Origin: a bacterium
GTDB taxonomy: Bacteria > Cyanobacteriota > Vampirovibrionia > Gastranaerophilales > Gastranaerophilaceae
Length of the DNA stretch: 39,677 bases
Assembly: GCA_017471365.1 (NCBI GenBank)
Contig: JAFUUC010000025.1
Location: 1 to 39,677 of the forward strand
Reading direction: 5' to 3'
Shown here piece by piece: positions 1 to 5,870 of the stretch. The translations under genes and the position numbers were made by a program. Position 1 is the first letter of the stretch. Each line of letters begins with the position of its first letter. The notes beneath the pieces are model-generated. The model made no database searches. It was not told the origin of the DNA and worked only from the letters and a program-made list of their open reading frames with translations.

Positions 1-921
1 CACGGAGGTATGAATGATACTTATTCTTCTACTGCTGAATTTGTAGAAGAATTAGGCAAATACATGAAGATTACAGCCGTATGTGACGGATCTACAAAAG
101 CATTTACAGAATGTTTACCGTATAGTGAATTAAACTATATTCAAAATGGTGAACAAAAATCTATTGAATTATCTAAAATAAATTCAGCAAGTTCTCTAAA
201 CCTTCCAACCGGTGGAGAGAAAGATTTTATGAATCCTGTTGCAATAGTTTTAGGAGACGGAACACCAATTATTCTTAGTTATGATAAAAAATGTATTTCA
301 GATCCTGATAGTGTAAAGGTAGATAATAAACAAATCCACAGTTGTGTAGCGGGTATTTATGACTTTAATGGCTCCAGAAAACCAAACTTATATGGTGGCG
401 ATGAACACACAAGAAACGATCTTATTTCATTTAATGGAGCAAAACTTGAAGATTCTTATATAGAGATAGGTGGAGTTAAGATAATTAGCCAGGCTAAAGT
501 TCCAACGCCGGTGAGTTGTAGTGATTACATAGGTAAAGAAGGCTACGAAGCAATTAAAAGCTGCTACTTAAATAACAACGATGACTACTGGGTAGGAGCA
601 ATGGTTGAGTGTAAGAATCAGGGTGGAAGATTACCAAAAGCAAGTGAACTGGCAAATATAGCTAAGGCAATATACAACGACAACTCAATCAGCGAGTCAG
701 AAGATTACAATGAAACAAACCCAACAGCAAACAATTGGGACACAAGCGTAACAGCAAAATTAGGTATAGAAGACTCCGCTTCGTGGTTCTACCTTTGGGG
801 TGACCTCGAGTACGACTCGGGCACTGCGTGGACCCGCTACTTCAACAGTTCGCTCACGGAGTGGGGCTACGGCGACCGCACTGACGACGCTCTCCGCGTT
901 GTTTGCGTAGCGAACGAGTAA
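1..921 (+). CDS. Prepilin-family surface protein with C-type-lectin-like variable C-terminus (5' end outside window)
   Basis: The frame is open from base 1 (His-Gly-Gly before the first Met at 10). The paralogue at 9591 continues upstream of this same point with a type IV prepilin leader, so this is the 3' part of a longer gene and Met at 10 is internal. The visible 306 residues begin with a pilin-like region (YSSTAEFVEELGKYMKIT) also found at 9591. A C-terminal domain follows, with WVGAMVECKNQGGRLPKASEL and ending RVVCV, which resembles C-type-lectin/FGE-fold domains carrying diversified loops. The last ~45 codons are about 60% GC while the rest is AT-rich, and they differ from the paralogue at 39193 mainly at codon positions 1-2. 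Probable role (inference): exported pilus or pseudopilus component with a diversified ligand-binding face. Function is not demonstrable from sequence alone. Confidence 0.8.
   Translation, partial: HGGMNDTYSSTAEFVEELGKYMKITAVCDGSTKAFTECLPYSELNYIQNGEQKSIELSKINSASSLNLPTGGEKDFMNPVAIVLGDGTPIILSYDKKCISDPDSVKVDNKQIHSCVAGIYDFNGSRKPNLYGGDEHTRNDLISFNGAKLEDSYIEIGGVKIISQAKVPTPVSCSDYIGKEGYEAIKSCYLNNNDDYWVGAMVECKNQGGRLPKASELANIAKAIYNDNSISESEDYNETNPTANNWDTSVTAKLGIEDSASWFYLWGDLEYDSGTAWTRYFNSSLTEWGYGDRTDDALRVVCVANE
437..910 (+). repeat. Left arm of a ~475-bp inverted repeat (partner 39201-39677)
   Basis: Bases 437-777 match the reverse complement of 39337-39677 with only scattered substitutions (for example one difference over the 60 bases starting AGTTGT at 512). 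The match continues through the variable region to 910. The two copies are the C-terminal halves of two prepilin-family genes on opposite strands about 38 kb apart. They could support inversion or gene conversion by homologous recombination. The right arm is cut by the window edge, so the true repeat may be longer. Confidence 0.8.
778..910 (+). other. Putative DGR variable region (VR1)
   Basis: This 133-bp segment is about 62% GC (82 of 133 by hand count) inside an AT-rich gene. It starts with GCTTCGTGGTTCTACC and ends TCCGCGTTGTTTGCGTAG, and both ends are identical in the segment at 39201-39336. Over the codons for Y15 to S28 of the aligned segment (counting from Glu-Asp-Ser), differences between copies occur at codons 15, 18, 19, 22, 24 and 26. 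All hit base 1 and/or 2 and leave the third base C or T, as expected if the template codons are AAC/AAT and adenines are randomised. Later codons also vary, some at base 3, and there is a one-codon length difference. The call rests on this pattern, because no template repeat is in the window. Confidence 0.6.
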
Positions 922-929
922 AAAATTCC

Positions 930-943
930 TACCCACCTGGGTA
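930..943. repeat. Short perfect hairpin just downstream of VR1
   Basis: TACCCA-CC-TGGGTA forms a 6-bp stem with a 2-base spacer, beginning 9 bases after the stop codon and 20 bases after the end of VR1. No T-tract follows, so it is a poor intrinsic terminator. In characterised DGRs a small hairpin or cruciform just 3' of the variable region helps target recognition. The position fits that, but its role here is inference. Confidence 0.5.
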
Positions 944-1080
944 ATAGTAATTCATTCAAAATAATATTATCCTCTATACATAAACAAGGAGGCAATCGAA
1001 AAAGAGATTAAATAACTTTAGAAATTTTTGTTTCTAGGGTGTATATATAGTATGAAAGAGAAACTTTTATTTGGTTCTTT

Positions 1081-1151
1081 CCGGCACAGGTCAAAGATTT
1101 ATTTAACGTTGGTTAAGTATGAAATTGAAAATGTGCCGGTTCATTTTTTTT
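1081..1151 (+). terminator. Large stem-loop with T-tract before menG
   Basis: CCGGCACA (1081-1088) and TGTGCCGG (1132-1139) are perfectly complementary. Between them is a 43-base loop containing an inner TTAAC-GTTG-GTTAA hairpin (1103-1116), and a run of eight T follows (1144-1151). It may terminate the transcript of the upstream prepilin gene (its stop is 160 bases away) or be a small structured RNA. The long loop is unusual for a simple terminator. Confidence 0.5.
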
Positions 1152-1152
1152 A

Positions 1153-1158
1153 TATAAT
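1153..1158 (+). promoter_or_regulatory. -10 box of a probable leaderless promoter for menG
   Basis: TATAAT ends six bases before the ATG at 1165 and there is no Shine-Dalgarno sequence upstream. I see no good -35 box at normal spacing (TTGAAA at 1125-1130 is 22 bases away). The same six-base -10 to ATG spacing is seen at the 5871 prepilin, hisS and gmk. Confidence 0.45.
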
Positions 1159-1164
1159 TCTATT

Positions 1165-1830
1165 ATGGTTGACAAAAATCCACAAAAAATTAAAAATATG
1201 TTCAACGAAATTTCATCATATTACGATTTGATGAATAATTTTATTTCACTCGGAACCCATTATTTTGTTAAAATTACCGCCTTAAAACTTTTAAAAATTC
1301 AATCAGGAGAAAACATTTTAGATATTTGTTGCGGAACGGGTGATTTCACACGTATAATTCGCAAACTATGTCCGAAGGCAAAGGTCATTGGACTTGATTT
1401 TAGCGAAGGTATGATTAAAAAAGCCCGTCAACAAAATCCAAATGAAGAATTTATAATTGCGGATTGTACAAATTTGCCATTCAATGACGAAGAATTTGAT
1501 TATATAACGGCTGGTTTTGGATTGCGTAATATTGAAAACAGAACAAAAGCTATTTTAGAAATTCGACGAACACTCAAATCCGGTGGAAAGTTTTTACATT
1601 TAGACTTTGGCAACGGAAAGTTTGGTGGTCAAATTTTTGATTCTATTGTTTACTTAGTCACAAAAATTTTGGGCAAAAAAGCATTGCATTACAAATATCT
1701 CGTTGATTCCAAAAACTTATTTCCGCCGCCAAATGAATTAATCAAAGAATTTGAAACCGCAGGATTCAAACTCTATACCCGCCGCGATTATCTATTTGGA
1801 GTAATTAGCGTACAGATTGTTATAAAATAG
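1165..1830 (+). CDS. menG: Demethylmenaquinone / 2-methoxy-benzoquinol methyltransferase family protein (MenG/UbiE)
   Basis: 221 residues, close to the usual ~230-250 of the family. The SAM-binding motif I DICCGTGD is at residues 53-60, an acidic motif II occurs in IGLDFS (75-80), and the family signature region GFGLRN is at 117-122. The N-terminal MFNEISSYYDLMN segment matches the UbiE/COQ5 start. Known role of the family: SAM-dependent C-methylation in the last steps of menaquinone or ubiquinone synthesis, peripheral to the membrane. Its 3' end overlaps the convergent ysxC gene by 11 bases. The start is taken at the ATG because a TATAAT lies six bases upstream and no RBS is present. If the host is a gut Gastranaerophilales fermenter, it would serve vitamin K synthesis more than a respiratory chain (inference). 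Other class I methyltransferases are possible but less likely given the GFGLRN motif. Confidence 0.85.
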   Translation: MVDKNPQKIKNMFNEISSYYDLMNNFISLGTHYFVKITALKLLKIQSGENILDICCGTGDFTRIIRKLCPKAKVIGLDFSEGMIKKARQQNPNEEFIIADCTNLPFNDEEFDYITAGFGLRNIENRTKAILEIRRTLKSGGKFLHLDFGNGKFGGQIFDSIVYLVTKILGKKALHYKYLVDSKNLFPPPNELIKEFETAGFKLYTRRDYLFGVISVQIVIK

Positions 1831-2392
1831 TAAAAAACTCCAGAATTTTTTCGTTGTATTTATGGTCAACAGCACTGAACGGGTAAACTTCTCCGCCAAA
1901 TTCGCTTTTGACGTGTGAAATAGCCTTTTGAATTTTGTTATGCGAAGAAATATAGTCAGCCTTTGTAATAACTGTGATTATTGGTAAATTGTACGCACTC
2001 ACCCATTCACGCATTTGATAATCATTCTTTTGGATTTCGTGTCTACCATCTATTAGTTGTACAAGGCATTTTATTGCTTCGCGTTTGAGCAAATATTCTT
2101 CAAGATGTTTTTGCCAACGATTTTGTGCTTCTTTTGAAACTTGAGCATAACCATATCCGGGTAAATCTGCAAGTATAAATTTTTCATCAAAATTAAATAA
2201 GTTTATCAATCTGGTTTTCCCCGGTGTATTAGAGGTTTTTGCAAGCTTTTTATTATTAGCAAGTCCATTAATAAACGATGATTTACCAACATTAGATCTA
2301 CCTAAAAGAGGAAATTCAGGAAGGTTAAATTCCGGACATTGGCTGAGTTTTTCAGCACTTTGTATAAACTTTGCCTGCATAAATGTATTCAT
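1820..2392 (-). CDS. engB: Ribosome biogenesis GTP-binding protein YsxC/EngB
   Basis: 190 residues, typical for this small TRAFAC-class GTPase. The P-loop GRSNVGKSS is at residues 31-39, the G2 region is SNTPGKTRLINLF, G3 is DLPGYGYAQVS, G4 is TKAD and G5 is a FSAVD-type motif near the C-terminus. The known family acts in late assembly of the 50S ribosomal subunit and is often essential. The gene is last in an operon of TPR protein, 91-residue hypothetical and engB. Its ATG overlaps the stop of the hypothetical (2389-2392, ATGA type), suggesting translational coupling. The 3' end runs 11 bases into the convergent menG gene with no space for a separate terminator. Confidence 0.93.
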   Translation of the reverse strand: MNTFMQAKFIQSAEKLSQCPEFNLPEFPLLGRSNVGKSSFINGLANNKKLAKTSNTPGKTRLINLFNFDEKFILADLPGYGYAQVSKEAQNRWQKHLEEYLLKREAIKCLVQLIDGRHEIQKNDYQMREWVSAYNLPIITVITKADYISSHNKIQKAISHVKSEFGGEVYPFSAVDHKYNEKILEFFTIL

Positions 2393-2664
2393 TTAACCAA
2401 TGCCTTTTCCTTAATCTCTTGAACGCGTTTTTTGTGTAGTACAGTTGAAAAAAGATTGTACATCTTTTGATTATTTACAATTGTGAGTTGTGTTTTATTA
2501 TGCATAAAATCTATGTTGAAGGATTTTTCAAACACATTTCCTGTTTCGATATTCACAATTTGAAACAGCCCCTCAGTTAAAATACTAAGAGGCTCTTTCA
2601 AAAATGTTTCAAATGTTTTTCGTATATCGAATTTTTTCATCGGTTCATTATCGTCAAAATCCAC
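2389..2664 (-). CDS. Hypothetical protein, 91 residues
   Basis: I do not recognise the family. The best-supported start is GTG at 2664, which has AGGA five bases upstream. An in-frame ATG at residue 9 (MKKFDIRKTF) lacks an RBS but reads more like a natural N-terminus. The protein has no signal peptide or membrane segment, has mixed charge, and ends in a basic helix-like stretch (KKRVQEIKEKALVK). It sits 25 bases after the TPR gene and overlaps engB by 4 bases, so it is probably co-transcribed with both and conserved in context. Its role is unknown. Confidence 0.65.
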   Translation of the reverse strand: MDFDDNEPMKKFDIRKTFETFLKEPLSILTEGLFQIVNIETGNVFEKSFNIDFMHNKTQLTIVNNQKMYNLFSTVLHKKRVQEIKEKALVK

Positions 2665-2689
2665 TATCCTGGATTTTACTTTTTATCCG

Positions 2690-4495
2690 CTACATTTTTT
2701 GTCTGAATACGTTGATACGTTGTTCAACAGCTGCTCTGTCAGAAGCATTCGGTGCGAGTGATAAGTATTGAGTATAGTATTTAACAGCACCTTCGTAGTT
2801 TTGTTCTGCTTCGTAAGCTTGAGCTTTCAATTTTGCAATTGACGGAGCATTGTGATAAAAATCAATTGCTCTGTTGCAGTATTCAATTGTAGAAGCAAAA
2901 TTTCCTTCCTTATACTGTCTCAATGCGATTTCAAAAAATTCATTTGATTTCATTTCACATAAGTCAATGTAATGTACACCGTTCAATGCAATTCTGTTAT
3001 CCGGATCTGCCATAAGAACTTTTTGTAAAGCTTTTCTTGCAGTTCTAAATTGTTTATGTTGAACAAGAATTTCTGCTAAATAAAGTTCATCATCAATGCT
3101 GTTTGCGAAGTTGATTGCATTTTCAAACGTATAAACAGCATCATTTTCACGTCCAAGTGAAAGATATGCTTCCCCTTTAATTACGGTATCCATCAAGCTG
3201 TCAGAAGCTGATTGAACAATGTAATTAAGGTTATCATTAGTCAATTCCATTTGGTGAGTAAGTTTAGCAAGCTTAATCTTTGCTAAATGAAGTTTCAAAT
3301 CATTTGGAGTTCTTTGAATAGCTTCATTTACATAGTCATAAGCTAAGTAAACATCTTTATTTGTTGTGTAATCACGGCTGTCTGCGGTATCTTTCGCCAT
3401 TTCATAATAAGTATTGGCAAGACCGATAATAGCACTATTATTATAAGTTGCATCACCCAAAAGTCTTGAATAATATTCAAGTGCTTGTTGATACTTCTTA
3501 GTTTCAAGTGACATATTTGCAACTCTGTAAATACCGTCTTTGTAATTAGGATTAAGAACAATTGCTGTTTTTAATTCTTCCATTGCAAATTCATGATCAG
3601 CTCTTCTTTCATAAACCCCTGCAAGATTAATATAAGGACGAGAGTTTTCAGGTTTTACAAGAATAGCTTTTTTAAATGAATTTATAGCAGCAGCCTGGTT
3701 ACCTTGTTTCAAATACAACTCACCTTGCAAATTCCATCCAGGAGATGAATTTGGATTAATATGAAGTGAGTGGTTTAACCAAGTTAACGCCTTTGTATAG
3801 TCACCGCGACGAGATTCAACCTGACCCATGTGATACATCGATGTCGGGTTGTGAGAATTGCATTTAATTGATTGTAAATAATACTTTTCAGCCTGATCAA
3901 GATCGCCGTCTAACATTGCAATATTACCCAAATTGTCATACGCAGGTGCAAAATTCGGGTTAATTTTTAATGCTACATTGAATAGATCCTGAGCATCTTT
4001 TTTGTTACCAAGCTTCAATGTTGCAACACCCATTGCATTATAAGCTTGATAATAAGTACTATCCAAACCTACAGCTGTTACAAATTCTTGAATTGCTGCA
4101 TTTGTAAGGTTTTGAATATTTTTGATATATTCAACATCAGACGATGTTTCTCTCATCATATAAACTAACCCTTGAGCATAGTGAAACTGAGGGTTATTTG
4201 GATATTTTTTAAGTAATTGATCCAACTCAGATTGAGCAGGAGCAAGCTTCCATTGTTTCGCAAATGACATCAATTGAAGTGCCTTTGCCTCTAAATCATT
4301 AGGATTCTTTTTCAAAATTTCTTTCAACTTTGCATCTGCATCAGCATAGTTGTTGTATTCAATCATTTTGCTTATGTCAGTATAACTTTTTGAAACCTGA
4401 GCTTTGATAGGTTGCCCAGCAGCAAACGATTGAGGTGCAAAAAGAACACAAGATGTCAAAATCATTGAAGTTACTAATAATCTTTTACAATTCAT
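2690..4495 (-). CDS. Secreted or periplasmic tetratricopeptide-repeat protein
   Basis: 601 residues. A Sec signal peptide is present (MNCKRLLVTSMILTSCVLFA, likely cut near the AFA-like site at about residue 25). From about residue 36 to the end the protein is nearly all TPR helices; the recurring A-x-G / NP-x-x-A pattern includes INPNFAPAYDNLGNIAMLDGD, INPNSSPGWNLQGELYLKQG and KPENSRPYINLAGVYERRAD. I count at least ten repeats. TPR arrays bind proteins, and in this position it may scaffold envelope or secretion machinery, but no specific function can be assigned. An SD (GTAGGA) precedes the ATG. It is the first gene of the TPR-hypothetical-engB operon and diverges from the Xer gene over an 88-base intergenic region. 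Confidence 0.85.
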   Translation of the reverse strand: MNCKRLLVTSMILTSCVLFAPQSFAAGQPIKAQVSKSYTDISKMIEYNNYADADAKLKEILKKNPNDLEAKALQLMSFAKQWKLAPAQSELDQLLKKYPNNPQFHYAQGLVYMMRETSSDVEYIKNIQNLTNAAIQEFVTAVGLDSTYYQAYNAMGVATLKLGNKKDAQDLFNVALKINPNFAPAYDNLGNIAMLDGDLDQAEKYYLQSIKCNSHNPTSMYHMGQVESRRGDYTKALTWLNHSLHINPNSSPGWNLQGELYLKQGNQAAAINSFKKAILVKPENSRPYINLAGVYERRADHEFAMEELKTAIVLNPNYKDGIYRVANMSLETKKYQQALEYYSRLLGDATYNNSAIIGLANTYYEMAKDTADSRDYTTNKDVYLAYDYVNEAIQRTPNDLKLHLAKIKLAKLTHQMELTNDNLNYIVQSASDSLMDTVIKGEAYLSLGRENDAVYTFENAINFANSIDDELYLAEILVQHKQFRTARKALQKVLMADPDNRIALNGVHYIDLCEMKSNEFFEIALRQYKEGNFASTIEYCNRAIDFYHNAPSIAKLKAQAYEAEQNYEGAVKYYTQYLSLAPNASDRAAVEQRINVFRQKM

Positions 4496-4546
4496 TGTTT
4501 TCCTACCTTCTAGCTTAAAACTATTTTAAATCTTACAAAATTATTG

Positions 4547-4552
4547 TATAAT
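4547..4552 (+). promoter_or_regulatory. -10 box for the Xer recombinase gene
   Basis: TATAAT preceded by TTG lies 31 bases before the ATG at 4584. The -35 region at normal spacing (TTTTAA) is poor, so this is a tentative promoter in the divergent intergenic region. Confidence 0.35.
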
Positions 4553-4583
4553 AGTTGAGTAAAAAAGGCAATAGGTCAAACAT

Positions 4584-5495
4584 ATGGGATTAAACGCAAA
4601 TTCTAAAGAAAATTTGGAAAATTTTCGCTCTTATATTTTGGTGGAAAAGAACTTTTCAAAACATACTGCAAAAGCTTATTATTCCGACATTATGAGCCTG
4701 CTTATATGGCTGGGAGAAACTCGTTGTGAAGATGTAAATTTCGCGAAATTACGGGATTATTTACATTTTATGCAAAAATTTAATTACCGTAAAACTACCG
4801 TGGCAAGAAAGATTGCGTCCATTAGAACATTCTACAAATTTTTAAATAGAGAACAAAAAATAGAAACTAATCCGGCAGAAAATTTAATTTCCCCTAAACG
4901 ACCGAAAAATTTGCCAAAATTCCTCTCTTCAGAGGAGGTCGAAGAAATTTTAAGCGGAGTGAATATTGACACTCCGGCAGGTTATCGTAACAGAACTATT
5001 TTAGAACTTTTGTGGGCAAGTGGAATGCGAATTTCCGAATTAAGTGGTTTGAATTTTGAAAATCTTAATCTCGAAAATAACGAAATTACAGTTTTTGGTA
5101 AAGGTTCAAAAGAACGCATAATTTTGATTACCGATAGAGCAAAAGATTTTCTAAATGGATATATAAAATCAGCCAGAAGTCTTGTTGCTCAAGGTTATAA
5201 AATTTCAACAAGCGATAATTCCCCTGTGTTTATAAATAAAACAGGTTATAGACTACAGCCAAGAATGATACGAAATGTTATCAATGATGTTGTTGACAAA
5301 ATTCAACTACCAAAACACGTCAGCCCTCATATGTTTAGGCATAGTTTTGCAACCCATTTGATTGAGAATGGAGCAGATTTAAGAGTTGTTCAAGAACTTT
5401 TAGGACATGCAAGTATTTCAAATACCCAAATTTACACGCATATTTCAATGCAGCATATGAAAGAAGTTTATGAGCAAACACATCCGCGTGCATAA
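4584..5495 (+). CDS. xerC: Tyrosine site-specific recombinase, XerC/XerD type
   Basis: 303 residues, the normal length for XerC/XerD. An N-terminal SAM-like core-binding domain (residues ~8-95, ILVEKNFSKHTAKAYYSDI) precedes a C-terminal catalytic domain. All catalytic residues are visible: Arg149 in GMRISEL, Lys173 in GKGSKER, His249 and Arg252 in PHMFRHSFATH, His275 in LLGHASI, and Tyr284 in TQIYTH. The C-terminal THPRA matches Xer proteins. Known role: resolving chromosome dimers at dif during division. It is alone, not next to integrase-associated genes, so a housekeeping role is more likely than a mobile-element one. XerC versus XerD cannot be separated here, and the symbol is a best guess. 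I could not find a convincing dif site nearby. Confidence 0.85.
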   Translation: MGLNANSKENLENFRSYILVEKNFSKHTAKAYYSDIMSLLIWLGETRCEDVNFAKLRDYLHFMQKFNYRKTTVARKIASIRTFYKFLNREQKIETNPAENLISPKRPKNLPKFLSSEEVEEILSGVNIDTPAGYRNRTILELLWASGMRISELSGLNFENLNLENNEITVFGKGSKERIILITDRAKDFLNGYIKSARSLVAQGYKISTSDNSPVFINKTGYRLQPRMIRNVINDVVDKIQLPKHVSPHMFRHSFATHLIENGADLRVVQELLGHASISNTQIYTHISMQHMKEVYEQTHPRA

Positions 5496-5520
5496 ATCGT
5501 ATTTAATTTACTTCGAACCC

Positions 5521-5551
5521 TTGACAAATTACAAAACATAATAAATAATAT
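5521..5551 (+). promoter_or_regulatory. Promoter reading into the structured element at 5555
   Basis: TTGACA (5521-5526) is followed after 17 bases by AATAAT (5544-5549), or after 19 bases by TAATAT (5546-5551). It would start RNA at about 5556-5558, just at the closing helix of the element. Confidence 0.5.
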
Positions 5552-5554
5552 AAA

Positions 5555-5778
5555 TACGGAGTGGCAGTTGCCCAAACTGCCAAATGCTCTTAGAAGTCCA
5601 AACGGTTCTTACTTATGTAGATAAGAGCCGTTTTTTAATATGTACAATATCAAGAAAATTAGTAATAAACTAATATTGAAATTATCAATATTGACCCCCT
5701 TTCTAGTCGGGAACCAACCCGAAGTCCATATTAATTGTGTCAGCGGTTTCCTTTTGAAAGAGCATCTTTTACTCCGTA
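5555..5778. ncRNA. Putative structured RNA element, strand unresolved
   Basis: This fills most of the 375-base gap between the Xer and prepilin genes. Two nested long-range helices are exact: TACGGAGT (5555-5562) with ACTCCGTA (5771-5778), and ATGCTCTT (5584-5591) with AAGAGCAT (5758-5765). Local hairpins inside include GGCAGTT-gccca-AACTGCC (5563-5581), AACGGTTCTTA paired with TAAGAGCCGTT (5601-5632, one wobble, then six T) and TCGGG-aaccaa-CCCGA (5707-5722). Promoters point inward from both sides, and the minus-strand one (TAGACA 5812-5807, 17 bases, TAATAT 5789-5784) has the better spacing. I could not match RNase P, tmRNA, SRP RNA or a known riboswitch by their conserved motifs. A plus-strand transcript might instead stop at the 5601-5636 hairpin as an ~80-nt sRNA. 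Confidence 0.5.
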
Positions 5779-5783
5779 ATAAA

Positions 5784-5812
5784 ATATTAACATAATTTCC
5801 ATATTTTGTCTA
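5784..5812 (-). promoter_or_regulatory. Minus-strand promoter reading into the structured element
   Basis: On the minus strand TAGACA (5812-5807) is followed by exactly 17 bases and TAATAT (5789-5784). The expected start is at about 5777-5778, the outer end of the closing helix. Confidence 0.45.
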
Positions 5813-5835
5813 TTATTTTGCAAATTGTTTTATTC

Positions 5836-5864
5836 TTGCAAAATCCCTAAAATAGTGTTAAAAT
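5836..5864 (+). promoter_or_regulatory. Leaderless-type promoter of the 5871 prepilin gene
   Basis: TTGCAA (5836-5841), a 17-base spacer and TAAAAT (5859-5864), then six bases to the ATG at 5871. No SD is present, so transcription is predicted to start at or next to the start codon. Confidence 0.5.
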
Positions 5865-5870
5865 AGTAGT

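Noticed and set aside
982-992. AAGGAGG Shine-Dalgarno-like sequence after the first prepilin gene
   Set aside because: No ATG, GTG or TTG lies at a usable distance and the following frame stops within a few codons.
1028-1231. 67-codon frame upstream of and overlapping menG
   Set aside because: It runs through the stem-loop at 1081-1139 and into menG in another frame, has no RBS and no protein-like composition.
4584-5495. Integrase of a mobile element
   Set aside because: No attachment-site repeats, excisionase or cargo genes lie around it, and length and C-terminus fit a chromosomal Xer protein.
5641-5870. Known riboswitch or housekeeping RNA (RNase P, tmRNA, SRP, TPP, cobalamin, SAM, glutamine)
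   Set aside because: None of the conserved core motifs I know for these families is present on either strand, so the element was left unnamed.
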